A stretch of DNA of 64,000 nt from Neurospora intermedia (taxonomy: Eukaryota > Ascomycota > Sordariomycetes > Sordariales > Sordariaceae). The position numbers were made by a program, and so were the translations under genes. This document shows positions 12,939-26,200 of the stretch, in pieces. The notes beneath the pieces are model-generated. The model did not search any database, was not told the DNA's origin, and worked only from the letters and a program-made list of their open reading frames with translations. The DNA is taken from assembly GCA_037102815.1 (NCBI GenBank), contig BTPP01000008.1, positions 2,170,001 through 2,234,000 of the forward strand. The letters run 5' to 3'. Position 1 is the first letter of the stretch; each line of letters opens with the position of its first letter.

Positions 12939-13970
12939 CAGCAAACTCATGTTCCCAAAACGCCAAAAACCTCTCGACTTCCACTTCCACCAGCTCACTA
13001 CCCCCCGAAGCTAGCGCCATTGCGTTCCTGATTTGTTCTTTCCCCTCTGGCGTCTCGACTAGCTCTAGCAGGTCTCTGAGACCAGGGAAGTTTCTGAAGA
13101 TCGGACCGCTGAGGATTGCGCATGATTGAGGGGAGAGAGGCTGAAAGAGAATATAAGAGCGGGCCCGGTTGCGGTGGGTGGCTGTGGGGACGGTGCAGAG
13201 CGGGAGGAGGGTGTCTTTGCTGGGGATGGAGGTGTTGATGTAGGGTGCTCTTGGGTAGTCATATATGTTTGGGTGGTGAGTGTGGGTAGTTGGAGGGATT
13301 GGGATATGAGCTGTTGCTGGAACACGGGTGGAGGATGGTGGTTGTTGATGTTGGAGGGAAGAAAGGAGTGATGGGAGGTCTGCAGGGTGAGAAATGGGGA
13401 GGATGGGGATGGAGGAGAGGGGAGGGTTTCGAGTTGAGAGAAGACTGTGGATTTGTTCGTTAGTTAGTGGCTTCATTATGTGATTAAGTTGTTGGGGTCA
13501 TGATGTCAAAAGCAGAGGACCAAAAAATGGAGACATACCCAATCTGCAACTTCATGAACCCCTCCATCCCCTTTTCCTTTCCTTCCTCGTCGGTCTCAAG
13601 CGCATAAACAATCTTTGCCTGCGAAGCATCATCACTTCGATCCGAGCGACAGAAATCATACAGTCCACCAATCCACTGCATTGTTCTTGCCTTGCCGACA
13701 TCAACGGCCGAGTATAACAGAAGACGAAGGACCCGGTGACTGTTTCCGCTGGGGACCATGAGGGTGATGTCGTTGTAGCGCAGCTCTGTCTCTTTTTGGA
13801 AGGGAACGAAGACTGACTGTCAGTGGTACTGGATGATGATTGGCATGGACAAGGATGAAGAAGGAACAGGGAAATGTACCTTGCCACTGCCCTCCTGGCT
13901 GATGAAGCAGCTGAGAGACGACTTCGGTCCATGCGGGTCTTTGTCTGAGGTCTGAGGATAGCAAGTTCAT
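12934..13970 (-). CDS. Uncharacterised protein, three exons, 284 residues
   Basis: Exons on the minus strand are 13970..13880, 13791..13539 and 13444..12934. Introns are 88 and 94 nt. The second has a GTATGT donor, an ACTAACTAAC branch and a CACAG acceptor; the first has a weaker GTACAT donor, a CTGAC branch and an AAAAAG acceptor. All frames join cleanly. Residues 31-115 look like a folded domain (TELRYNDITLMVPSGNS near its start). Residues 125-180 are Pro/His/Ser-rich. The C-terminal 85 residues look folded again, with a run ILFQPLSPQSCAILSGP. I do not recognise a family. The ATG at 13970 is chosen because it is the first in frame and follows a CAACAACC leader; an additional upstream exon cannot be excluded. 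It is transcribed in the same direction as the Zn2Cys6 gene, 581 bases downstream of it. Confidence 0.7.
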
Positions 13971-14551
13971 GGTTGTTGTTGTTGTTGTTGGGTGGTGGTC
14001 AGGGAACACTGGGTGAGAGAGGATGGGGGAAAGTTCAGTTGGTTGTGAAAGAGGACATCGTGGGATCTGATGCTGCCTACGGTTTGCAATGTCAAGGGAT
14101 GGCCCATCGTGCGATGCCTGGAATGTTCTTTCCTATCTTCCACTCAACTGAAGGACATTCGTCGTTCTTTCCTCATATGACTGGAGTGGCGTATATCCGG
14201 TGAAAAATCTCGAGGCGCACCTGCCTCCAAGTTCCTGACGATGGTGTACCTTTACCCCTGAGTCCGGAATCCAGGTGTAGTTACAGGTAGTTCCCGTCGC
14301 TGTCAGTTCGCTGAAGAAAGCGATGATGGACAAGCAGGTATCTCCCCCCTGGAAACCCTTGATCATTTTCAATTTCCTGTCCTTGCTACTGTCTTACTAA
14401 CCCCAGCCAACCATCCAGTCTCATCAGGTAGGTATCTTTCCCAAACTCTTAATCATCTTCAATTCCCTGCCCTTTCTCTGATTTAAAGGTACCAACCTAC
14501 TTCCATAGATACCCACACTCACCCACACTCACCGACACTCACCCACCCGGC
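13971..14551. other. Intergenic between two minus-strand genes
   Basis: Promoter and leader of the 12934-13970 gene plus the 3' untranslated region of the zinc-cluster gene. A short ACCCACACTC-like repeat occurs at about 14511-14545. No further gene is seen. Confidence 0.6.
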
Positions 14552-17500
14552 CTATTCCTCCCCTTTTATCCTCCCTTGTCCATGTCCTTGTCCATGTCCT
14601 TGTCCCGTTCCACCTCTGACTGGTAATTTATGCCCTCCCGATCCCGATCCCGACGATGTCCCCGACTGTTGTAGTGTTGGTTGATGCTGCTGCTGTTGAT
14701 GCTGCTGCTGAGAAGAAGACGAAGAAGAAGGCATGGTAGGAACCGGAACGCCGTCCACAAAGGAAATGACTGGCTCGGCAAAGGCTTGGAAAGATGGTTG
14801 GCCTGTTTCGGGGTGGGTGGGGAAGAGGGATTCGATTAGGTTCTGTATGGTGTTGTTAGTGATTATCCGCTTGAAGGGTATTGATGAGATGAGAGGGGAA
14901 TGGGAGGATGGGATGGGAGTGAGAGACCAAGTAGGTGGGTGGATGGGTGGGTGATGAGAGTAAAAGACACAAAGGAAGAAGGAACAGAGGAAGGAAACAT
15001 ACCCAATCAACATTTATCCCACCACTCATTGTCGTCCCGCCTGCATTTCCTCCACCACTTCCTCCATTTCCTCTACCTGACCCTCCTCCTCCTCCACTAC
15101 CACCAGCAGCACCACGACTGCTGCTGCCATTACTTCCACCATTACCACCACCACCACCACCACCCTCATTCCCATTCCCATTACCAGCACTAGAGCCACT
15201 AGAACCCCCACCCCCAACAACGACACTCCCATTCCTGCCCCCTCCATGATTCTGACCATGACCATGACCATGAGCATGATTCACCACACTCCCCCCATCA
15301 CTACTACTACTATTCTCCGGGCTCCCCGGGTTATTGTTATTCCCAGGTGGTAACCCCCAGAGGACGGCGCCGTCCGAAACCCCTGCGTACACCATGTTGG
15401 GTGGCGGCATGTTATTGTTATTGTTCGTGTTGTTGAGATTATGGTGCCAGTGAGGTTGTTGAGAGGGGGGCCACTGGTTTTGTTGGTGTTGATGATGGTG
15501 CTGCACGTGTACATGGGATTGGTGATGTTGTTGTTGTTGCTGCTGCGGGTGGTGTTGGGATTGCAGGTGTTGGGAATGTTGTACTTGGTGGTGGTGGTGC
15601 TGTTGGAGGAGGAGCAATTGTTGTTGCTGTTGCTGTTGCTGTTGATGGTGGTGCTGTTCAGCGGGGGAGAGGGAGCCGTTCATGCTTGAGTTTGGAAGAG
15701 AGAGGATATTGATGGAAGCCATGGCTGCGGCGGCGGACATGGACATGGAAGAGGATGGAGGCATGGTGGGTGTTTGGAGACCGGGTTCCTGTTTGAGAAC
15801 TAGGGGCTGTTGTTGCTGCTGTTGTTGAATCATCATTTGTTGTTGTTGTTGTTGATGGTGATGATGCTGAGCCTGAACATGCTGATGAGCGTCATACGAC
15901 TGCTGCTGCTGCTGCGACGACGTCTGCATCATCATCGGCGTCGGCGGCGGAGGCGATTCCTGAATGGCCTGCTTGCCCGGCACCGCCCTGACCAAGTTCG
16001 TCGGGGCCCGCATCTTGCGCATGCTCGTGTACACGCTCGTCTTGCTCATGATCTCGGTCAAGATCCGCAAGCTCTTCTCCTGCCTCGGCATCTCGCACTC
16101 GAGCTGGAAGACCCAGTCCAGACACGCCCAGATGCGATCGGCCTTGGTGTTGTTGGGCCGGTAATAAATCTCGGTCGCGAGCAGAAGCGCGATTTGGTAC
16201 TGCTGGTAGGCACCCAGGTACCATGCCCAGTCGCGGAACTCGGGCGTGGTCTCGAGCGCGATGGAGTGCTCGATGATCAGGATGCCGCTTTCGACTAGCA
16301 GCCCGTTCAGGCGCTCGGGAAGCGGGTGGGCCGTGTTGCTGTGGTAGGGGTGCAATACCATGGCGTGGAGTCGGTAGATGAGCAAGTTCATGACATATCG
16401 GGCGTATCGCTGGATGGGAACCCGGTCGTCTAATAACGGTGTGTACTTTTCCATCATACGCTTGCGGAAGTTTTCGATTTTGGCAATGACGGGGGTGAGT
16501 TCCATCTTGCGGGACTCGAGCTTGCGGCGGTCCGACCAGATGATGCGCATCATCTCGTTGACTTCGAAGCGCATGATGGTCAGCAGGGATGAAGTCCATT
16601 GATGGTCTTGTGGGACGACAGGATACCCGGGATGGTTGACAAAGGCGTCTTCTTCGCAGTTTAGGGGAAGGCGAGTATCATAGTCGTCTCGCCGGATGGT
16701 GGGCTTGGGACCTTGAGCTTCGCAGGTCCGGATGTCGAGGAAGCAGAGCTGGTGCCAGATGAGTCTACGAACGTGGGTTTCCAAGGGGTTGAGACCGAAG
16801 GCTTCACCGTCCCGATGGAGGCCCATACATTCGGCCATGCGGACGGCGGCGCCGACGAGGACGGAGTGAGCTCGGGAAACTTCTTCTCTGCAGAGGGGGA
16901 TCTAAACCTCGTTAGCTTGCCTGTATGTTACCCCTTTTTCAGGAGGACAGCAATACTCACCATGTACATGACAAAAGCCTGCAGTGTCTCGACCTTGGTC
17001 GTCCTCAAAAAGTTGGCCCTCGCCAGCGCGCTTTCCGTCCCAATCTTCATCTTCTCCAGCAACTGCGTCTTGTACCACCCAAATTCCCTCTGCACCTCTT
17101 CCTCCTCCATACTGACACAGGCACTAAACCAGGCAGCAAATACCACCGCCTGCACTGATGCCCTCGGCTCGATGTTGTTGAGCACTTCTAGCCAGAACCC
17201 GTCATACAGGGTTTCGAAGGACTGCTTGTGGACACATCGAGCAATGGGGTGCACGGCGGCAAAGTATCGAGCCATGAGCCCGTCGCCGATGAACTTGTCT
17301 GGCAGGAAGTGGATAAGCGAAGGAGGATGGCCAGTTTGCCCAAAGAAGAAGCCGCTGGTAGGAGGAATGTATGCTGCGCTAGGACGGAGGAAGTCCGGGA
17401 CATGTTCGGTTACGTTTCCGTCTTGGTCGATGATGGCGTGGTATCCTGAGATATTGTTGGCATCCGCGTAGCTCATGTCCGTGTCTACCTGCTGCTGCTG

Positions 17501-19119
17501 CTGCTGCTGTACTCCGTTTGGGTTGGACGCGTTCCCCATGCGAGGACTTCCGATGCCAACTTGGATCTGTCATCGTCATCATAGTCATTAGTATCTTTTT
17601 CCCCTTCAAATTTTAGGATAAAATTGCAAACATCAAAAGGCAGAAAACTCACCTCCTCAGCCAACCTAGGCCTACTCATCCCTCCAATCCTCTCCGTTAT
17701 CCTCATCTTACCCACCTGTATCCCCAAATCAATCACATCATCCGTCTCATTCTCATCATACGCCACATCATTTGTCACCAACGGCGTAATCTCTAGATCT
17801 TCCTCTCCCTCTTCATGTTCTCCCCCTTCTCCCTCTACCCCGTAGTCTTCTCCCTCTCCATCATCCCCGTCCCCATCCCCATCCCCCTCCCCCTCCCCAT
17901 TTCCATCTCCCCCCCCTTTTCCTCTTATGCTATTATCCCCCCAATTAGACACACCACTCCCCCTCCTCCTCCCCCCCATACCCATCATACCACCCATCCC
18001 GAATCCCCCTCCCCCACCTCCTCTATGTCCACCCGAAGAAACAGAAGCAGCGCCCTTGGCAACATCCCTCTCCAACGCCCGTTCCAAAGATCCAACCTGC
18101 TCTTTGATCTCTGTTAATCGCATCTGGGAAGCTTCGTCTAGTTTGGGGCCTAGGTAGAGACATTCGCGATTGAACTTTTGGCAGTTGACGCACGGCTTGC
18201 ACTTGTTGCATTTGAGTTTGCGTCGTCGACATTCGAGGCAGGAAGTGATCATGCGCATGCGTCGGCGAATGGGTTTTTGGCCCCCGGTGTGTTGGACCCC
18301 GGTGTGTTGGGAGGAGTGTTGGGAGAGAGGGCGGTGTGGGCTGTTGGATAGAGGTAGGGTACTGGTCAGGCTGGACATACTGGATATGGGTACCATGGGT
18401 ATGGGCATGGGCATGGGCATAGGCATGTTGGGGAGAGGAAGGTTGTTGCTGGGGGGGTAATTGGTGGATATCCCGGAAATGCCTGTGGCGATGGACATGA
18501 TGTTGTTGTTGTTGTTGTTGTTCATTTGGGCGGATGAGGTGTTAATGGGTTGTTGACTGCTGCTGCTGCTGCTGCTGCTGCCGCCCATTCCGGATCCAAT
18601 GCCGCCTAGTAGCCCGTTTATATTACCTCCTCCGACTCCGAGCATTCCCATGTCGAGACCCATGCTGGATGATCCGGGTCCGTAGAGACTGTTGCTGCTG
18701 TTGGGTGCAAGACTTCGTGGAGTGGATATTGGGGTGACCATTTGGTCGTCGTCCAGCGTGGCCGTGGTTATGGACGAGGCGACACTTGTTCGTCGGAAGG
18801 TATTTTGTTGCTGTTGTGCGTGTGACGGTGGGAAGGAGGATATACCGCCCATGATTGTTGATGACATGCTCACGGCAGGAGGTATGCTAGTTGGATACAC
18901 TTGTTGCTGTTGACTAGCTGCCGACGACGAGGAAACGGCGTGTTGTTGTTGATGATGATGATGCTGCATATGTTGCACCCCTGTAGTCTGCGATGCCATT
19001 GACACCGGTACCGCAGCCATCGATCGAGGATGAGGGTGAGTTGTAGTATGTGGCTGTCGATCACTGTGATTGCTTGTTGTGTTCATGGTATTCGTCGGCA
19101 TGCCGTTCGCTGTGGCCAT
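14552..19119 (-). CDS. Zn2Cys6 fungal-specific transcription factor, 1420 residues
   Basis: Minus-strand exons are 19119..17653, 17566..16961, 16901..15003 and 14842..14552; introns are 86, 59 and 160 nt, all with GTGAGT or GTATGT donors. Residues 294-320 form a binuclear zinc cluster (CLECRRRKLK then CVNCQKFNREC) with spacing C-2-C-6-C-5-C-2-C-6-C, followed by a heptad linker (EIKEQVGSLERALERD). An extra Cys (307) sits in the middle loop. After a Gly- and acid-rich stretch, residues about 560-980 match the helical fungal_trans middle homology region (AAWFSACVSMEEEE, VRMAECMGLHRDGEAFGLNP). The C-terminal third is Gln, His, Asn, Gly and Ser tracts, typical of activation or condensate-forming regions. 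Expected to be a nuclear sequence-specific regulator; target genes cannot be read from the sequence. The start ATG at 19119 gives a Gln/His-rich N-terminus. About 4.2 kb of gene-free DNA upstream suggests complex control. Confidence 0.92.
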
Positions 19120-22100
19120 TCTTCTTCGGCCGTCTCTCTTTGTTCGCCCCCCCTGAATTAGGCAGATGTATATCCTGGTATCGTGAAGTCACGTTATTGG
19201 TAGAGTTTGCTTGTTCTCTTGTTTTCCGTTGTTTGATATAGGGCGGTTCTTATACGCAAAAATAATCGAGTGGCTTCATTGTTTGTCCCTCATGGGGCGA
19301 ACTAGGCAATAAGCGGTTCGGACTCGAAGGGGCTTTGGATATCTCCTATATCCTAGTCCTGATCTGATTCTTGGCCGCAGCCGCGGTCTGTGTCAATTTT
19401 CAGCGTGCAGATTCGATCTTGACTTCAATGGTCACTCCGGTTTTATTCGCGAGTTTGCGTCGATCCTGGTGAATAAAGGTCGAGCGGATGATGCCGGACC
19501 TTGATAGACGTAGACGCATCGGTTTTCCGGCTGTGTTGAGGGGTGAAATGCAAGCTGAAGAAGATGAAGTTGACTTGATTCAGGAGGGTCCTCAGTAACA
19601 GAGTAGATCGGAAGGCTGATACTCCCTGCTACTCCCGTGGTTCGTCTTGGGGGTGGTGGTGGTGGTAGTGGCGGTCGCTCAACCACGTGCAATGCTCTGG
19701 TTCTGCTGAGAAGGAAAAGGAGGTGTAATGTATCTTGGTAGTGCTACTTGCTCGTCGGTACCGTTGGGATAGATATTTCCGTCGTGAAATCCATATGACA
19801 CCTCTGGGAATAGCAATGAATCGGTGTGTTGTCGTATTCCACAGCTTCTCGGGAAAGCACTTTCCGTCACAAGAAAGACTCAAAAAATGCTAAATTCAAA
19901 TAAGAAAACCTAAACTTAACAGATGGGTTTCAGTATGTTTGTGTCTGTCTGTTGGGAGAACGGATTCTGTGCTCTCTCTCTCAAGACTATTGCGTTCTGT
20001 GTCCAGTCTGTGTGATGGTGCTCTCGCTAACTATATCGTTCGGTCTTGGATTCAGCCGCTTTTTGGATGGTTCATGTTCATCTGAAATGCCAACGACCGA
20101 CCTTTGCGTGTGTATGTGTGTGTGTGTCTCCGGAAGGGTACCGTACCGGAGGGTTAAAGCTGGAACTGGAACTGGACTGGAACTTGGGGGGTGTGTGTGT
20201 GTGAAGAGGGGGAGGGGAACACGTTGTGCGAGGTGATGCTGCTTTCTTATTGTTGCCACACTCACTCTCACTTGTCTCTTTGGGGTTTCCTGGCTTGCTC
20301 TGGTTGCGCGTTTGGAGGGGGGCTGGCGTCACGATCGATAGTAGGCGCAGCAGCCACCAGAACCACGCGAGATGATGAACCCTGGTCACCGACCGACCCT
20401 GAACTGATGGGAAAGTATGGAGATTCCCGTTCCTTCTTTTAGCAGCAGTAGCAGCAGCAGCAACCGCACGGGAAAGGGGAACAAAGGCTATTGGACTGTC
20501 GCTCTTGATTTTTCTTCCCTTGGAGACGGCACCCGGAACGCTAGCCGACATGCATCCAGGGGTTGGACCTAAGTTTGTATGTACCGGGACGGCGGCTGCT
20601 TGATCCCCAGATTGTCAGCTCCCAATACCATAGGATGCGTGAGTGAGATAAGGGTATGTGTGGTAAAGAAGAGAGGGGCAAGTATGAGAAGGGTAGCTGC
20701 GGCTGGCTACCGAACCAAGACCGAGTCAAAGTCTCGGACCGTATTCAATGGGGGAACAAGAACAAAAGAGAGAGAGAGGGAGAGAAGACAGATGGGTCGG
20801 TCAGACAGGCCAGACATGCACCACAGATTGGGAAACTGGGGGAACTGGGTGAGCGATAATGCATGAGCGAGTGCAATAAAAGGGATCTCGGGGAGCAAGC
20901 TACCAGGAAGGATCCGAAGCTCCTTTCACCCTGCTCGGTCGGTCAGCCAGCCTTTACCGAATTGCCATTTTGGGTGTTGAGCTCAAAGTACCTCACTTTC
21001 TCCCCCCCCTTCCCCTTACATACGACGATACTCGCGTAGTTGGTGACAATCTCGGCGTGTCTGCCCACTTCCAACAGTGATTGTTGACTGTTGGGTGGTG
21101 GTAGTTCTTCATCGCCGGGATGGATCTGCATGAGGAATTGGGAAGTGCCTGTTCGATTTGCGCTCTTTTTCTTATATGCCTCTTTTGGGTTTACAGACGA
21201 ACTCGATGGTCCCGTTTTTGAAGAAACGAGTGTAAACTCCTTCGCGGTATCTCCTTGCTTAGACCGACATACCTTGATCAAGACATGGATGGGACAATAG
21301 GTGATGGGGGTTTATGTGAGCTGCAGACGCAATAGCGCTTCACGCTCCCGCCCGACCGACCGGACGGGATAGCACAGCAACGTTTTTTTAAAGACTGGGG
21401 AGGAAGAAGGATTGGGGACAGAGAGCTAGGGGCAGAAGCTGCAGGCAAGCACCGGAACGTTGATCCCACGTTTCACAAAGAGTAGAGGTATCTAGGTAAG
21501 CTGAAGTACTGTACTGCGGGAGTCGGGGTACCATGCTGTTATCGCCATATGTTGCTTGTAGGTATGGTTCTTCCTTCATTAAAGATCGATTTCGGTGAAG
21601 TGAACTCGATCAGAAGACGGCCATCCGATTTGAAACGTCAAGACCGGGCGAGTTTATCTTTCGTCTCGAGGGCTGGCCCATGATCCCATGTGTCGTTTCG
21701 AATCACCACCACCACCACCACCACGAGGCAACCAACCGTAGCGTTGAGAATATCTTGTCAAAACATCCCCAGCCGGAATGTATTCCTTCCCATTCGCATT
21801 CGGCACTCGGTTATTGTTGACTCTAAGCCCTTTGAGGAGTGGCAGCCCACTCCACGCAGGAGGCGTTCGATCCGCCGCTCCCCTCACCACCCCTATCACT
21901 GATTTTGTGTGTGCCCAAACGACAGCATGAGGGAGGCTGGTTTGAGTCTAGACTCCCTACAGAGCCACCAGCCAGCCATAAAAGTCTGAACCATGCGCGA
22001 ACGCCACTTAGCTGTTTGCTTGCTGACCGACCGTGTGTCTCAAGATGAAGATACGTGAGTGAGGGGGGTTGATGATTTGAAGAAATTCAAAATCACGACG

Positions 22101-23286
22101 GACTGGGAACCTACGCCGGGAAAAGACTGTGGCGTGAGATCGTAGCCTGGCAGACTACCTAGCGGGACAGAGAGCACAGAAGCCACGATCGGGAGACTCC
22201 ATGGAGGAGGAAGCCTATCGGACGTTCTGGTCGTCTTTGTGTGACTGTTGCAAGTATTGAAATGTTGCTGCAGGTCATCGCTGACCCATCTGTCTCGCCT
22301 GTCTGTTCCTTAGACCCCCGTCCTTGTTTATGTCTCTGAGTCTCATGTTTCGGTTCTTGATTTAGGTTTTGATTTGGGTTGTCTATCTTTCTCTTGCTCG
22401 CAATCTGCTGTTGAGTTTGATCCCCAGAATAAGAATAAGGGATGAACAGCATAGATCGTAAGTTAACGATCTTTCGTTTCTCTTCTTGTGTACTCCTTTG
22501 ATTGCCGTTGAGTGACCTGAGAGTGTTCCAGCGGCCAGGCCAGACCAGATCGTCTGTTAGTAACCGTGTCACCCCTTCTGGTGGTTGAAGGTTCTTTCTT
22601 AAGCACACCTTGAAGTCAAACTCACGTACCCACCCACAAATCCACTCATTCTGATTGTCCTGAGGCTTGCTTTAGGCGAATAGATCGTCAACTGTTCAAA
22701 TCTCTAACAGAAGTCGGAAACATGGAACCATGGCTGGTCGTCTAGGCGAGTTTCAAGTCCTGAGATCATGGGATGCCGCGCGGGACTTCCTCGAGCCCTT
22801 CCAAACCTAGACACGCCCTTTCTTCCCTTGGGTAAGTAGGTATGTATGCTTTGGTCGGGGCCCGCCCGAGCACGGAAGCATCGTGGCGACCAACTTATTT
22901 GCATATCTGCTGTGTAACCACGATCAGTCTCTGTGGCACCATGACACCATCCCCCCGACCGACATCCCAGCAGCGTTAATTTAATAATCATGGGGAGCTT
23001 CTCGGTCGACGCAATCGCGGCGGTTGAAGGGGGGTCTCATTGCTCAGAGTCCAGGGAGGTGCCCTCGTCGAGCAAATGACTGCCGTTGAGACAGACGTTG
23101 AACACTTGGGTAGATACTGGAAAGCAAAAGACGCCGTGGGTGTGTATGTGCCCAGAACCAGAATGTAAACAAATGTCGTTGTTGAAAATTGAACGGATTG
23201 AAATTGAGTTATGTCCAGAAGAAAGTGAGAAAAGAAGATATGTGCAAGCATGCCTGCTTTCGTCGGTTATATACGCCCCTCTCCAC
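19120..23286. other. 4.2-kb gene-free region upstream of the zinc-cluster gene
   Basis: No frame here has a credible start, length or splice pattern. The longest, on the minus strand at 22159-22608, begins at GTG rather than ATG and has no recognisable domain. Content includes a TG microsatellite (about 20108-20130), a CAC run (about 21705-21723) and several GGTACC-type sites. Part of it is presumably promoter and leader of the minus-strand gene starting at 19119, and the right end is the 3' region of the gene ending at 23287. Confidence 0.6.
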
Positions 23287-26200
23287 CTAATACGCCGACA
23301 TCTGCTTCAACTCCCTCCTTCTTCTCACCTGATAAGAATTTGGCTTGTCCTGCTCATAAAGCTTCGTCCTCCAGTCCACCAATTTCTGCCTCGTTGCCCT
23401 CGCCACCTCGGGCCCATAATGCCTCTCCATGCACTGAATGAAATACCTCAGCCTCGTCTCCCTGCCCGGTCGGCCCATGACCAAGTCCTTCGTTACGACC
23501 TTGTAAAGAGCCATCAGGACGTCTGCACTCAGCCCTTGGTTCCATGGATTGGGCTGGTGGATCGCATCACGGTCGCTGGACTCGCTGTACCTGGAGTCAA
23601 GGGTGTGCTGCACCGTGGACTGAATGTCCTGGTCAGTGAGACCACCCATGCCGCGGGCGGCCTTAATGGCCTCGACTTCCTCCAGATAGCTGATGGACTG
23701 CTGCATCAGCCGGTATTTCTGTCTGTTGGAGAGGTGTTCAACGCTTGCGAACAGGGGTGCGATCTGCGCAACGACTGTGGCGCGCTTGTCACCCACGTTT
23801 CCATGGAGGCTCAACCGCTTCCGCTGGTCCTCCAAGGAAACCCTGTCGGGGTCGAATGCCTCTTCGAATCTGGGAATGTCAAGGACTTTCCAGATGGTGG
23901 AGATTCTGATGCTCGGGTCGGCAATGATGGCCTTGGCATACTTTAGGTATACGTGGGTGCTGAACGGTGCGTGCTTGTCGCCGTCATCCATCTTGGGTGG
24001 CATTTTGGAATTCATCATTTTCTCCATTTTTTCCCTGAACACGGGACCTATCGCTCTCTTTTTCCAGGCATAGGCTTCCCAGATGCGACGCATCTTGAGA
24101 GCCACCTTGTGGTCATCACAAAGATAGGCGAGGTCTTCGAGAAGAGTGCGGTTAATAAAGCCTCTTCGTGCGAACTTCTTGAGGGCCCTGGGGAGGTGAT
24201 GAACCCGGTTGAACGATCGGAGGATATGGAACATGCTGGTGAACAAAAGCGCATGATTTGTCGCCGGTTCAGACTCATATATGGCCATGGCAAGGCATGC
24301 AAGTTGGCTGTTGTCGAGACCAACTTGGTATGTCTCATGCTTGTGCCTGTACATTCTGGCCGTTAAAAACCTTCTCTTGAGACGATCTCGACTGGCCCAG
24401 TGAAAGAGCATCAGCGAGCACATATGAAAGTTACCCAAGTGCTCAATGGTCTCAGGTACCGTCTTGAAGGCATCAATGGCATCGCAGAGCAATTGTGTGT
24501 TCACTCCGTCCATCTGGGCTAGCACAGAGAGCCAGTTGTATACTACCGGACTTCCCATCCCCTCTGGACTGGAACCGAGTTGCAAAACGAGTTCGGTGGC
24601 TGCATCAAAAAGGATACTGTGCTTGTGTGGGGAGAGGGCTTCCAATGCGGCAGAAACCCAACGAACATGTAGACAGTTTCTCTGAGGATTCTCCCCTCTG
24701 GAACGGACGTTGAGCGCAAACAGCACGGAGTCGACGCAGCTGATAGACTTGGGATCTGGTGGAGGCCATTCCAAGTACAAATCTTGATTTGGGTCAATGT
24801 CGACTTCCCCCGTGACATCTTCGTGAAATTTGACTTGGCCCAGATCGTTGTTGTCGAAATCGCTCTCGTCGATATCTTCTTCGTCAACACTCGGCGTAGC
24901 TTTATCAGCCTCACTCAATTGACCCCCGTCAGGGCCTTCCCCAAGATCTGTCGTTCCTGGCGGCTGAGCAGCCCATGCGGTGAGAATCCGTTCGAGGACG
25001 GTCAAAATGCCTTCCATGCCCTTCTTGATACCAGGTTGGGATACGGTGCGCATTCCCCAGTAGAACAGGTAATACAAGTCGTTGCCAGGTTCGAGTTTGG
25101 ACATCCACTCGAAGAATTGCCGCCAGAAGGCAGGTTCAACGGCGTCTGCGGTGAGAGTTTCGGAACTCCTGACGCCATCAATAATAGTTTTCAGAAATAC
25201 AGCCAACTGTGCCTGTGTCATGTTGTACAGCGCGGAATAATGGGTCTGCATCATGTCCTCGTCTTCGCCCCATCTCTCCTGTATGGTTCGGATCAGCTCA
25301 TGGGAGATAGCCCTAAGTTCTATGGCCGATATCTCGCCAAGAGCAATGTTTTGCTTGAGGTTGGCGCAAATTCCACCGAACAGTTCCGCAAAGATCGCCA
25401 GGGGTTCTGTGGATGCCGCATGTAGACGATCTACGTCTTGTCGAAGATTTAGATATTGTGCTGACGGGGACTGTGGTTCCTCCAATATATCCCCTTTTGC
25501 CTTCTCGTCCCGGTCGGCGTCTGGACCCGAGGTTTCCAGCTCAACGTCCCTCTCCATGTTTTCTAATTCCTCAGGCATCGTTTGTCCCAAGGCTTCCGAA
25601 AATGACTGGAGGTCACCTCCTCTTGTCAGGGAACGTAGGTTTATGGTCTCTGGGTCTTTGAACCATTTTGGTAGTTGAACCGCCGAGGGGTTGGTAATCT
25701 CTGGTTCTGTAGGCCTCGCTTCCTCCGGTGGTTCTGATGTTGACCATTGTTCCATGAAAGCCTCTGGACTTATCCACTGATCTTTGGGCTTTTTATTCTT
25801 TGAATCAATTTCGGATTCTGGAACTGAGGTAAAGAAGCCTGAATTGTCAAAGACGTCTGATGATGTAGTTGTCGAATGGCTGGCGTCCGTTGAAGTCGCA
25901 GTCTTTAGGTCTACTGTGAACGACCTGTCGAGTGCTCCATGTAAGGACCCTTCTTCCCATGAGAGATGCTGCTGGACCGAGTGCTGTGTATCCTCTGGGC
26001 CTTTTAAATCAGCTTTCGCCGACCATTCTGGTGTAATTATTTGATAATCGGAGTGCTCCAAGGTGTCTGTATCTTGGGCTGTCGGGTCCCAAGTGAAATT
26101 TCCGGTTTCGTCAAAGATGTCGGATGCGGTTGTCGAGTGACTGTTGTTCTCCGAGTTTGCAACTTCCACGATCGGAGCTTCGGGGCTTTTTGGTGAAGGC

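Noticed and set aside
22159-22608. 149-codon minus-strand frame upstream of the zinc-cluster gene
   Set aside because: Starts at GTG, no domain and no neighbouring splice sites that would extend it.
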